Under the pieces are notes generated by a model, which had not been told where the DNA came from, did not search any database, and saw nothing but the letters and a program-made list of their open reading frames with translations. From Corynebacterium resistens DSM 45100 (lineage in GTDB: Bacteria; Actinomycetota; Actinomycetes; Mycobacteriales; Mycobacteriaceae), in contig NC_015673.1 in NCBI RefSeq assembly GCF_000177535.2, forward strand, positions 1,984,001 through 2,048,000: a DNA stretch of 64,000 nt, written 5' to 3'. Positions 33,338 to 41,848 of the stretch are shown here, in pieces. Within the stretch, counting starts at the first letter, position 1; every line of letters begins with the position of its first letter. The translations under genes were made by a program, and so were the position numbers.

Positions 33338-34845
33338 GGTGGGGTCTAGTGGTGATTGCGACACCTTGATTTGTTTATGAGGTGTTGAATTGACCTATCT
33401 GCCTGATCCTGCTGTTGTTGCTGCTTTCGATCTGATTGCCACCTACCGCTACAGCGTGCTGCACGCGTGCCAGGCCACCGGATGTGCCGAGCGTGCGTTG
33501 CGGGACTACATCAAAACCCAAGGGGTGCGCCTTGCGCGGGGTCGTGGTGGTGGCCTTGCCACGTATAATGCGACTGCCCGGGTGATGGTGATGTTTTTGG
33601 CGTGCGCTGGGCGAAGTGATCACGATATCGCCGCTGTAACCGGTGTCCATCCGGCCACTGTGTACCGGTGGATACATAATTCTGGCATGCCTGTTTCCCG
33701 CCCACCGGTAACATCGACGAGTAACCGTGATCAACCCATTGTGGTGTCCATAGACCCCGTGATGGTGAATTATCAACCTGCTACGGTCAAAGTCGGCCGG
33801 GGTATGCGGTTAACCGCGTTCGACCGGGTGTACATCAAGTTCTGTCTGGATCAGTCCTATTCCATCCGCCAGATTGGCCGGCAACTTGGCAGGCATCCCA
33901 GTGTCATCAGCCGCGAAATCACCCGCAACAGTCTCGACGGGGTGTATCACCCACTGATTGCCCAGCAACGCAGCATCGATGCGGCCAAACGCCCGAAAGC
34001 GCGCAAGCTTGATGCCAATCCCGTCTTGCGGCGTATGGTCATCCGACTGCTCAACCGGCAGGTCTCACCGAAACGTATTGTGGCGAGGCTGAAACGTTTA
34101 TCCGGTATCCATAAGGAGTTGACCGTGTCCCACGAAACGATTTACCAAGCCCTGTACGTTCAAGCAGCAGGCGCGCTACGCCATGAATTAACCGTTGATT
34201 ACGCCTTACGATCAGGGCGTACGGGGCGACGACCCCGCTCGAAATTACCGACGCGTGGACGCGGGGCGAAACCATGGGTTCATGGTGCGGAGTATTCCAC
34301 CCGTCCACCACAAGCAGCTGACCGGGCTGTACCCGGACATTGGGAAGGCGACCTCGTACTCGGCGCCCATGGCGGTAAACACGCGATCATCACCTTGATC
34401 GAACGACACAGCAGGTTGTTCATGGCGAGGTTGTTAACCACCGATCATTCCTCCCACACGGTAGTCACCGCGTTGAAAGATATGCTCGGGCAGATCAACC
34501 AGATGGCCACCAGCCCAGATCACCGGGTGAAAACTCTGACCTGGGACCAGGGCGCGGAAATGGCCACCAGCAGCCAACTGGCTGACCATATTGAGGGGTT
34601 AAAAACGTATTTCTGCGATCCGCACTCACCCTGGCAACGCCCCAGCAACGAAAACATCAACGCCGAGCTGCGCCGATTCATCCCCAAAGGAACTGACCTC
34701 ACCACGGTGACCCACAAACAACTCCAGGAGTACGAAGACCTCATCAACGACACCCCACGGGTGGTGCTAGATGGGCTGACCCCACGGGAAGTATTCTTTA
34801 ACCTCGACCCATCCGAAAACGTTGCATTCACCGCCTGACCCCACC
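33338..34845 (+). mobile_element. complete IS30-family insertion sequence
   Basis: A 1508-bp element. Terminal inverted repeats begin GGTGGGGTC at both ends (33338-33363 and 34820-34845; about 20 of 26 bases match), and a 3-bp duplication GCC flanks it, as expected for the IS30 family. One transposase gene fills it. It has inserted into the loop of the third 94-bp hairpin repeat. The intact frame and clean duplication imply a recent insertion. Confidence 0.95.
33390..34838 (+). CDS. IS30 family transposase
   Basis: A 482-residue transposase. The N-terminal region has two helix-turn-helix-like parts, the second being RMRLTAFDRVYIKF-like DNA recognition (FDRVYIKFCLDQSYSIRQIG) followed by the IS30 motif HPSVISREITRN. 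The catalytic DDE core is Asp in GHWEGDLVLGA (about 321), Asp in LTWDQGAEMA (about 386) and Glu in RPSNENINAELRRF (about 425). All three residues are present, so it may be active. It starts with TTG at 33390 after GAGG, and ends 7 bases before the right inverted repeat tip. Confidence 0.94.
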   Translation: MTYLPDPAVVAAFDLIATYRYSVLHACQATGCAERALRDYIKTQGVRLARGRGGGLATYNATARVMVMFLACAGRSDHDIAAVTGVHPATVYRWIHNSGMPVSRPPVTSTSNRDQPIVVSIDPVMVNYQPATVKVGRGMRLTAFDRVYIKFCLDQSYSIRQIGRQLGRHPSVISREITRNSLDGVYHPLIAQQRSIDAAKRPKARKLDANPVLRRMVIRLLNRQVSPKRIVARLKRLSGIHKELTVSHETIYQALYVQAAGALRHELTVDYALRSGRTGRRPRSKLPTRGRGAKPWVHGAEYSTRPPQAADRAVPGHWEGDLVLGAHGGKHAIITLIERHSRLFMARLLTTDHSSHTVVTALKDMLGQINQMATSPDHRVKTLTWDQGAEMATSSQLADHIEGLKTYFCDPHSPWQRPSNENINAELRRFIPKGTDLTTVTHKQLQEYEDLINDTPRVVLDGLTPREVFFNLDPSENVAFTA

Positions 34846-35076
34846 GCCACTTTTGGTGCATCTCATTCTGCAAACCGAGCCTCCCGAGGTTCGCTAAATG
34901 GAAGGAACCCGGTTTCATGCGGCGCTAACCATTGGAGAATGGAGACGTCACGGCCACCTGGGAGAATAGAGACGTCACGAACCCCCTTGGTGAATACAAA
35001 CCCCGCAGCAATCAATGGTGAATGGGAACCCTCGCCAATCGTGGGCAGACGGCAGCCCCGGCGGTCTAGGCAATTC
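34846..35076. repeat. rest of third hairpin repeat plus degenerate 28-bp-period array
   Basis: After the IS, 34846-34871 completes the third hairpin. Then GGWGAAT occurs at 34934, 34961, 34989 and 35017, spacing 27, 28 and 28 bases; the first two units share GAGAATRGAGACGTCACG. Regular spaced repeats like this are seen at ends of some transposons, so it may be a fossil end. There is no gene in these bases. Confidence 0.55.
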
Positions 35077-35084
35077 AGCGAACG
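35077..35084. repeat. 8-bp target duplication AGCGAACG, left
   Basis: AGCGAACG is found directly left (35077-35084) and right (36470-36477) of the IS1249-like element, the duplication size expected for the IS256 family. Confidence 0.92.
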
Positions 35085-36469
35085 GGGTTAAGGGTCAAAA
35101 AGTGTGTCCGGAATCGCGGATTTTCACGGATTGACCTGTAGGTTTCCGGAAAGTATATGCTCCGGAAGCATATATCTAGCCCCCGACGGGAAATCCTCGG
35201 TGTGGCAGCCGTGATGTGCTATGCGCGGCGTGGTGTGGTGTCGCAATGTCGAAGAACCAACCACGCTGCCACTGCGGCGGTGAAATGAAACGCAACGGCA
35301 CCACCAGCAAAGGCACCACCAGATGGCGCTGCAAACAATGCGGCGCCTCCAGCGTCAAACGTCGAAACGACATCACCAACGCGGCAGTGTTCACCCAGTT
35401 CATCGAGCATTGCACCACCGCAATATCACTCGACGACCTAGCCAAACGAAACGGTGTTAGCCGCGCCACCATGAAGCGGCGCTTCAAGTGGTGCTGGCTC
35501 GTTGATGTGCCTGACCCCACCGCCGGCCACCACAAGCGGATCTACGACCAGGTATTTCTCGATGGCACCTACACCGCCGGTGGCTGCCTGATCGTCGCGG
35601 CGACCATCGACCACGTGATCGCCTGGCACTGGTGCAAACACGAAACCACCCGCGACTACCAACTGCTGCTTGAACGCATCGAAGCCCCACTCATCGCCGT
35701 CATCGACGGCGGCCAAGGCGCATACAGCGCAATCAAAAAGTGCTGGCCGACTACGAAAATTCAACGCTGCCTCGTCCACGCCCAACGCGTGGTCCGCCGC
35801 TACACCACCACCAACCCACGCACCGATGCCGGGCGCACCATCTACCGACTTGCGCTGAAACTGACCCGGATCACCACACTGGATGAAGCCGCCGCGTGGG
35901 GTGTGCAACTGCACGAGTTTTCAACGATCTACCGGGAATGGATGAACGAGAAAACCATGATCAAAGACCCCAAAACAGGTGCATGGACCCGCGTGTGGAC
36001 CCACCACAACGTGCGCAAGGCCTACAACAGCCTCAACCATCTTTGGCGGTCCGAGATGCTGTTTGTCTACCTCAACCCGCCAGCAGGAGTCCTTGCGCCC
36101 GAGCGGATCAAATCCACCACCAACAGCTTAGAAGGCGGCATCAACGCCCAGCTCAAACTGCTCGCCAGAACCCACCGCGGCAGATCAGGCGAACGACAAC
36201 GCCGCATGCTGGATTGGTGGCTCTACTTAAAAACGGAACTGCCTGACGATCCAGTACGAATCGCCAGGCAGTCCGACTGGGGCCAGGGCCAACTCGCCAA
36301 AGTATCCACCCTGACCCAAACCGAGAACCAAGCCGACCACGAAACAGGACGCCCAGCCCTCTACGACAACGCTATCGACACCGACTACACCCACTCAATC
36401 GGCATTCAAAAAGGCCAAATCTAACCCCCGCGACACGCCGAGCCAGACACACATTTTGACCCTTAACCC
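35085..36469 (+). mobile_element. complete IS1249-like insertion sequence (IS256 family)
   Basis: A 1385-bp element with 25-bp terminal inverted repeats (GGGTTAAGGGTCAAAA...; 23 of 25 identical) and an 8-bp duplication. It carries one full-length transposase gene. It sits four bases past the terminator of the initiator tRNA gene, so it did not disrupt a gene. The length and zinc-finger transposase agree with IS1249, first known from Corynebacterium. Confidence 0.95.
35246..36424 (+). CDS. IS1249 family transposase
   Basis: About 392 residues. It starts MSKNQPRCHCGGEMKRNGTT with a zinc-ribbon (CHCGG...CKQC) for end recognition, then a helix-turn-helix (LAKRNGVSRATMKRRFKW), and a DDE domain: Asp in DQVFLDGTY, Asp in AVIDGGQGAY, and a downstream Glu in TTNSLEGGINAQLK, as in mutator/IS256 transposases. 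The ATG at 35246 is chosen because the zinc-ribbon begins there; a frame from 35216 adds 10 unlikely residues. The frame is intact, so the element may be mobile. Confidence 0.93.
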   Translation: MSKNQPRCHCGGEMKRNGTTSKGTTRWRCKQCGASSVKRRNDITNAAVFTQFIEHCTTAISLDDLAKRNGVSRATMKRRFKWCWLVDVPDPTAGHHKRIYDQVFLDGTYTAGGCLIVAATIDHVIAWHWCKHETTRDYQLLLERIEAPLIAVIDGGQGAYSAIKKCWPTTKIQRCLVHAQRVVRRYTTTNPRTDAGRTIYRLALKLTRITTLDEAAAWGVQLHEFSTIYREWMNEKTMIKDPKTGAWTRVWTHHNVRKAYNSLNHLWRSEMLFVYLNPPAGVLAPERIKSTTNSLEGGINAQLKLLARTHRGRSGERQRRMLDWWLYLKTELPDDPVRIARQSDWGQGQLAKVSTLTQTENQADHETGRPALYDNAIDTDYTHSIGIQKGQI

Positions 36470-36480
36470 AGCGAACGCGA

Positions 36481-36516
36481 AAAACCCCTCGGCTTCTTGC
36501 GAAGACCGAGGGGTTT
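36481..36516 (-). terminator. terminator of the initiator tRNA gene
   Basis: AAACCCCTCGG and CCGAGGGGTTT pair over 11 bp with a 13-base loop; on the minus strand the stem ends in GGGGTTTTT. It lies 8 bases past the tRNA 3' end. Confidence 0.88.
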
Positions 36517-36524
36517 GAGCTTTG

Positions 36525-36598
36525 TAGCGGGGGCCGGATTCGAACCGACGACCTCTGGGTTATGAGCCCAGCGAGCTACCGAGCTGCTCCACCCCGCG
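36525..36598 (-). tRNA. initiator tRNA-fMet (anticodon CAT)
   Basis: Read on the minus strand the cloverleaf closes completely in 74 bases: acceptor CGCGGGG/CCCCGCT, D-arm GAGC/GCTC, anticodon stem CTGGG/CCCAG with loop CTCATAA, T-arm GTCGG-TTCGAAT-CCGGC, discriminator A. The first acceptor pair is mismatched (C1 with T72), and the anticodon stem ends in three G-C pairs; both mark an initiator tRNA. CCA is not encoded. Confidence 0.96.
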
Positions 36599-36726
36599 AC
36601 GGGTGCATGACCGGAACAATCTGTCCCTGTCAGCGACGTTTAATACTGTAACGCATAGGTGTACAGAAGTGAAATCGCCTGCTCACGACCGTTGCAAGAG
36701 GAGCACCACCCACAGAACCCAACGCG

Positions 36727-36820
36727 GCGCAGTTCCGCCCCGGATGCTGCGCGGTAGCTATCAAGCCAACGCTGCGCGATTCCGCCCCGGATGCTGCGCG
36801 GTAGCTATCAAGCCACCGCC
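36727..36820. repeat. 47-bp tandem repeat, two copies
   Basis: TTCCGCCCCGGATGCTGCGC... through AAGCCA recurs with a period of 47 bases (TTCCGCC at 36733 and 36780). The copies are almost identical. They lie between the tRNA and the UPF0182 gene where no gene is supported. Confidence 0.85.
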
Positions 36821-36879
36821 CGCATAAGCCACCGCCGCACAAGCACCGCCCGCAATAGCCAGCGATCCGGGCGGCTATC

Positions 36880-36924
36880 GACCAAGCAGCGCCCGACCAA
36901 GCAGCGCCCGACCAAGCAGCGCCC
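36880..36924. repeat. 15-bp tandem repeat, three copies
   Basis: GACCAAGCAGCGCCC is repeated exactly three times (36880, 36895, 36910), ending 7 bases before the stop of the UPF0182 gene. Origin looks like simple slippage. Confidence 0.95.
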
Positions 36925-36931
36925 GCGCCAA

Positions 36932-39900
36932 CTACTTACGCGCCTCCTGTAGCTCCGCCACAGCCTTATCGAGCTCGTCGAGCGCCTTACCGAATTCCTC
37001 GAAGGATCCGCTCTGGCGCTTCTCCTTCACCTTGTCCATAGCATCGCGAACCTTCTTCTCCGGCGTGGTATCCACATTCGCGCCGTCGCCCTGGGGCTGA
37101 GAGCCCTTCTCGTCATCCTTATTTGCTGCGCCCTTGTCGTCCTTGTCGCCCGTGTCACCCTTGCCAGCCTCGCCACTGGGTTTTTTGACGCTGCCATCGA
37201 CTTCCTTGATATCGGTCGCTGCCGAGGCATCAATTCCGACCTGGCTCAGCGCCTCCGCGATCGTCGGTGCGTAACCGACCTGCCCCTTGTAGCTGACGAG
37301 CACACGCAACAGCTTCGGGAACGCCGAATCCTGGCCTTTACGCTCGGAGTACACCGGCTCCACGTACAAGATCTGGCCATCGCCCACCGGCAAGGTCAGC
37401 AGGTTACCGTTCTTCAATTCGTTGGAACCTTCCAGCAGCGTGCGCTCACGCGCGATCTCGCCGGAGGACATCATCGTGTCCTGTGCCTGCGCCGGGCCCT
37501 GCGTCTGCGTATTCGTCGGCAGCACACGGACGTGAATCTTGCCGTAGGAATCCGGATCACTCGACGCCGTCATGTGCGCCGCCAAGAATTCACGGCGCAA
37601 GCCACGGAAAGGCGACGTCAACTGGAAAGAGGCCTTGCCAGTTACTGGGTCGGCCGCCACCACGTAGTACGGCGGCTGAGCGAGATCCGAACGGTTCTTG
37701 GGTGCGGTGGGATCCGAAGGCACGGACCAGAAGGCGTCATTCTGGAAAAAGACCCCAGGATCGGAAACGTGGTACTTGGCGATCAGCTCGCGCTGCACCT
37801 TGAACATGTCTTCTGGGAAGCGCAAGTGATTACGGAGCTCATCGGAAATTTCGCTCTTCGGTTTGACCACATCGGGGAAAGCCTTGCGCCACGCCTTGAG
37901 TACTGGATCCTTGTCGTCGAACTCGTACAGATCCACACTGCCGTCGTAGGCATCCACCACAGCCTTCACGGAGTTGCGGATGTAGCTGACATCGTTAGAC
38001 ACGATCTGGTTCTGGTTCACACCACCAGGGTTGGTGGCATCCGCAGTGGTATCCGTCAGCGACATGCGCTGGGAATACGGCAAATTATCCAAGGTTGTGT
38101 AACCATCCACGATCCACTTGATGCGGCCGTCCATAACCACGGGATATGTCTTTGAATCGGTGGTCAGCCACGGTGCCACCTTGTGCACGCGCTCGCGCGG
38201 ATCGCGTTCAAACAGGATCTTGGAGCCTTCGCCAATGCGGTCAGTCAGCAGCATGTTCATGGATTCGAAATGCGCGGAGAACATCAGGCGGTTGAAGTAG
38301 TTCGAAATGTTCACCCCGCCCTTACCTGTGTAGGTGTAGTTCTTGGCGTCGGTATCGTATTCCAAGTCGTCATCGGTGCCGCGGTTCGCAACGATGGCGT
38401 AATCCGAGTTCGCCTGGCGCGAAGAAGCGATCAGTGGACCGAAGTAGATACGTGGCTGCTTCAGATCAACCCGCAGCTCGCCATCCTGCTTACCGGATTC
38501 GATGGATTGAAGGTCAGCAGTGGTGTACACAGGGTAACCACCGCGATCGGAACCCGCTTCACGAGCCACCGCATCCACCTTCCGGGCTGGCGCAGCGATG
38601 AAACCATTGCCATGCGTGTAGACGGTGTGACGGTTCAACCAATCGTTCTGATTGCCGGTCAGTGCATTTGGATCCAACTCGCGAGCTGCCACGACGAAGT
38701 CGCGCATCTTGCCATCGACCTGGTAGCGATCAATCGCCAACTCTTTCGGGAAGCCGTAGAAGTTACGCAGCTGCTTCTGCTGGGTGAAGGTCGGGTTCAG
38801 AATCTCCGGATCCAACAGGCGGATATTGGATAAGGTCTCGTCATCCTTAGCAATAGAGTTCGTGTCCTTGGCATCGCTGGCCTCGGCCGCACCCCACTTT
38901 TGGTCATAGGTCACGTAATCATCGCCGATGTTATAAGCGAAGCGAGTGGCCTCAATGTTGCGGCCGATGTACTCGCGTTCCTTTTCCGCACGGTTCGGGG
39001 AAACGGAAAACTGCTCCAGCACCAGTGGCCAGGCCACACCAATTGCCAACGTGGAACCCACCATCAGTGCTACTGCCAACGCAGGAATCCGCAGATCTCG
39101 CATGACAATCGTGAAGAAGAACAGTGCCGCCACGAACAGGCTAATCACCAGCAAAACGATCTGCGCCGGGAGCTTGGCGTTAATATCCGTGAAGGAAGCA
39201 CCGGTGAATGTTTGATGCGCGGTATTCATCAGCGCATAGCGCTGGAACCAGTACCCCACTGCCTTGAGAATCATCCAGATTCCAGCAATGATCGCCAGCT
39301 GACGGCGAGCCGGAGTGGAGATCTTTGCCTTCTCCCCCAACCGCGGATTACCAGTCGTGATGGACCCCAGCAGGTAGTGCCCGACGGCATTGATCACACA
39401 TGCAAGCATGAGCAGCACGCTGAATGTGCTGAGGATCATCTGCAGCATCGGCAGGTTGAAGGCATAGAACCCTAGGTCCTTGCCGAACTGTGGATCGTTC
39501 ACACCGAAGGACTCACCATTGATGAACATCATGGCGGTGCGCCAATTACTCTGCGCCACCAGGCCAGTTATCAACCCCACGAACAGCGGCACGCCCACGA
39601 GGAACGGGCGCAGATTCTTTCGAATCATGGGCCGCAGTTCCACCAATGGCGAACCGCTTGGCATGGCTCCCATAGACGACGAATCCGGTCGGGTGCGATA
39701 CGCCAAGAACGCAGCCAGCCAGGCTAGAAGCGCTCCCGCCAAACCAAACACCGCGAACAGCACAATCCGGGTGAGCAGAACATTTATGAATACCCCGGAG
39801 TGCTCCACGGATTTAAACCACATCAAATCCGTGTACGTCCGCACCAACACCGGCACTAGGAAAAACGCCGCAGCAACTATTGCGGCGAGTGCTCCCAAGA

Positions 39901-39964
39901 TTTTCGAGCGGCGCGAAGGGGCTGCCCGATTGGCGGACGAACCGGGACGTTTTGGAGTCGACAT
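36932..39964 (-). CDS. UPF0182 family membrane protein
   Basis: A protein of about 1010 residues with seven N-terminal membrane helices (first: ILGALAAIVAAAFFLVPVLV) and a large extracytoplasmic domain from about residue 330. The domain includes the family blocks YVTYDQKWG, NPTFTQQKQLRNFYGFP, HTVYTHGNGFIAAPA and LTSPFRGLRREFLAAHM. The C-terminus is a charged, low-complexity Gly/Asp/Lys-rich tail ending in a coiled coil. Function is unknown; the family is general in Actinobacteria (M. tuberculosis Rv3193c). The ATG at 39964 is preferred to a TTG two codons earlier. Confidence 0.92.
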   Translation of the reverse strand: MSTPKRPGSSANRAAPSRRSKILGALAAIVAAAFFLVPVLVRTYTDLMWFKSVEHSGVFINVLLTRIVLFAVFGLAGALLAWLAAFLAYRTRPDSSSMGAMPSGSPLVELRPMIRKNLRPFLVGVPLFVGLITGLVAQSNWRTAMMFINGESFGVNDPQFGKDLGFYAFNLPMLQMILSTFSVLLMLACVINAVGHYLLGSITTGNPRLGEKAKISTPARRQLAIIAGIWMILKAVGYWFQRYALMNTAHQTFTGASFTDINAKLPAQIVLLVISLFVAALFFFTIVMRDLRIPALAVALMVGSTLAIGVAWPLVLEQFSVSPNRAEKEREYIGRNIEATRFAYNIGDDYVTYDQKWGAAEASDAKDTNSIAKDDETLSNIRLLDPEILNPTFTQQKQLRNFYGFPKELAIDRYQVDGKMRDFVVAARELDPNALTGNQNDWLNRHTVYTHGNGFIAAPARKVDAVAREAGSDRGGYPVYTTADLQSIESGKQDGELRVDLKQPRIYFGPLIASSRQANSDYAIVANRGTDDDLEYDTDAKNYTYTGKGGVNISNYFNRLMFSAHFESMNMLLTDRIGEGSKILFERDPRERVHKVAPWLTTDSKTYPVVMDGRIKWIVDGYTTLDNLPYSQRMSLTDTTADATNPGGVNQNQIVSNDVSYIRNSVKAVVDAYDGSVDLYEFDDKDPVLKAWRKAFPDVVKPKSEISDELRNHLRFPEDMFKVQRELIAKYHVSDPGVFFQNDAFWSVPSDPTAPKNRSDLAQPPYYVVAADPVTGKASFQLTSPFRGLRREFLAAHMTASSDPDSYGKIHVRVLPTNTQTQGPAQAQDTMMSSGEIARERTLLEGSNELKNGNLLTLPVGDGQILYVEPVYSERKGQDSAFPKLLRVLVSYKGQVGYAPTIAEALSQVGIDASAATDIKEVDGSVKKPSGEAGKGDTGDKDDKGAANKDDEKGSQPQGDGANVDTTPEKKVRDAMDKVKEKRQSGSFEEFGKALDELDKAVAELQEARK

Positions 39965-40089
39965 GCTCAAGGTAGCTCAGGTCTCCATCAAAGTTGATCA
40001 ATTGGCAAACGTGCCCCCAGAATACGTAAAATCCAGCTCGAACCATAAATTTCTTAGCCAGCCCCATCCTCGGCAGAAAGGCATCAACC

Positions 40090-40611
40090 ATGACTCTCGA
40101 CTTGCACGACGATCGCCTCCTCAACGCCGCGCTGCGGGAGGCCGTCGACTTTGTGCACGCCGAGGGTTGGGATCAACCGGCGACCTTGTTTGCCCTTGTG
40201 CCGTATGCCTTAGTTGCTGACGCCCTCGACCTCGAAGACGGCGCCAACCCCTTGGCACTCGTTGTCCAAGAAGACGTTCCGGAACACATCCAACCGGGTT
40301 CGGAAGAACTCGGTGAGTTTATCGCCACCATCACGTGGCCGGAACAGGTCGTCGGCGCCATTGTGGCTCAAGAAATCACCTTCGTGAATTCGGCAGAGGG
40401 CGCCGACCGTACTCCCCGCGCCGCCCGATTGTTTTCCGGAATTCTGGATGATCGCAGTGGGTCGGGAGCCGAACGCAGCATTGTGCAGCTGCGCCCCACT
40501 GAAGAAGACCTCGCGGTTGACCCGTTCGCGCAAGACAAGATCCAATTGATGGGCGGCGACGATCTAGCGCCGGGCGTCATCGCAACCCTGCGGCACACCT
40601 TTGCTGACTAA
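40090..40611 (+). CDS. PPA1309-like conserved actinobacterial protein
   Basis: A 173-residue acidic cytoplasmic protein without membrane helices. It matches the actinobacterial family annotated as PPA1309-like: opening with NAALREAVDFVHAEGWDQPA, LFALVPYALVAD and ITWPEQVVGAIVAQEI, closing with APGVIATLRHTF. Function is not known. It is oppositely oriented to UPF0182 (119 bases apart) and convergent with the PDZ protease gene. Confidence 0.82.
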   Translation: MTLDLHDDRLLNAALREAVDFVHAEGWDQPATLFALVPYALVADALDLEDGANPLALVVQEDVPEHIQPGSEELGEFIATITWPEQVVGAIVAQEITFVNSAEGADRTPRAARLFSGILDDRSGSGAERSIVQLRPTEEDLAVDPFAQDKIQLMGGDDLAPGVIATLRHTFAD

Positions 40612-40634
40612 CCGCACCGCGGGCGCTATCACCG

Positions 40635-41735
40635 CTACTTGGCGGTGCACACCTGTGGTTCCTCTCCGTGATTCAACTTGTTGAGTTGTTCAACGGCGGT
40701 TTCGAGCTTGTCCACCTTGACCAGCTTGATGTCTTTTTCCTTGACAGAATCAGGAATCGTTACGGCCTCGCCACAGTTTTCCTCTGGCACGAGGAAAACC
40801 TTAGCTCCAGCATCTGCGGCCGCCGCGATCTTGTGGGTGATCCCACCGATGGGCCCCACCTTGCCTTCCGCATCAATAGTGCCGGTTCCCGCGATGAATT
40901 TTCCGCCCGTCAGTTCCCCCGGTGAGAGTTTGTCGACTACCGCTAGGGAGAACATGAGTCCGGCCGAAGGGCCACCAATATCGTTAAGATTGTAATTCAC
41001 CCGCACGTCCCCGGCAGGTTGCGCCACGCTGGTTACCCCGAGGAATGCACGCGGTCCCTTTTCTCCCTTCGGCAAAAACTCCTTCGGTGTATCCGCCAGC
41101 TTGACTTCCACTTGCTGCGGGCGAGATTGACGCAGAATCTTTAACTTGATGGTTTCGTCCGGCTGGTGTTTCTGGACCTCCTTCAACAAGTCCGCCGGCA
41201 CGGTGATCTTCTCTCCATCAACTTCGGTAATCACATCGTTGACTTCGAGCACATCTTTGGCGGGACCCTTTTCGCTCAAGTCCATAACCATGGTCTCCAT
41301 GGGACGTTTGAGGTACTTCATCGCGGCACTCGTCGCATTAGATTCACTAGCGGCGAAAGCTGCAGCATTTCGCTCCTGCACCTGCTCTGGGCTCACCCCA
41401 GAGGGGAAAACCTGCTCGATAGGAACGAGCGTGTCATCGGTGGCCAACCAACGCCCTAGTGCCTGAGCGAGGGTCATGTTAGTTCGCACCGCGACAGTCG
41501 TCATGTTTAGGTTTCCGCTGGTCTTATCGACGTCGGCACCTGAAATCTCCACAACGTCTTTCCCCTCAACAGATCCTAGGGTGTTGAACGTTGGCCCCTT
41601 GCCTTGAGCTGCGTAGGGAACAGTGAGATCGATGTTTGTGCCTGGCACGCGTGGCAGTCCTACTAGGGATACCATCACCAAGACAGGCACGGCGCCAATC
41701 ACAACGGTCCGGTTACGACGATTCCAAAAACTCAC
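40635..41735 (-). CDS. PDZ and Lon-type (S16) membrane-anchored protease, YlbL-like
   Basis: About 366 residues: an N-terminal signal anchor (RTVVIGAVPVLVMVSLVGL), a central PDZ domain (LEVNDVITEVDGEKITVPAD) and a C-terminal Lon protease domain. The catalytic Ser is in NDIGGPSAGLMFSLA and the catalytic Lys in VGPIGGITHKIAAA; a late Cys pair (ENCGE, PQVC) is present. It likely cleaves membrane or secreted substrates. A GTG at 41735 with AAGGTG upstream is preferred over a GTG three codons earlier. It matches M. tuberculosis Rv3194c in position. Confidence 0.9.
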   Translation of the reverse strand: MSFWNRRNRTVVIGAVPVLVMVSLVGLPRVPGTNIDLTVPYAAQGKGPTFNTLGSVEGKDVVEISGADVDKTSGNLNMTTVAVRTNMTLAQALGRWLATDDTLVPIEQVFPSGVSPEQVQERNAAAFAASESNATSAAMKYLKRPMETMVMDLSEKGPAKDVLEVNDVITEVDGEKITVPADLLKEVQKHQPDETIKLKILRQSRPQQVEVKLADTPKEFLPKGEKGPRAFLGVTSVAQPAGDVRVNYNLNDIGGPSAGLMFSLAVVDKLSPGELTGGKFIAGTGTIDAEGKVGPIGGITHKIAAAADAGAKVFLVPEENCGEAVTIPDSVKEKDIKLVKVDKLETAVEQLNKLNHGEEPQVCTAK

Positions 41736-41848
41736 CTGTAACACCTTAGTGCCATGAGGCGCCTCAACGGGAAGTCACGCAAGACTGATGGTGCTTGTTC
41801 GCTACTAGCGCACACAATCGACCAGCGTAAACCGGTACGGTTGAGAGC

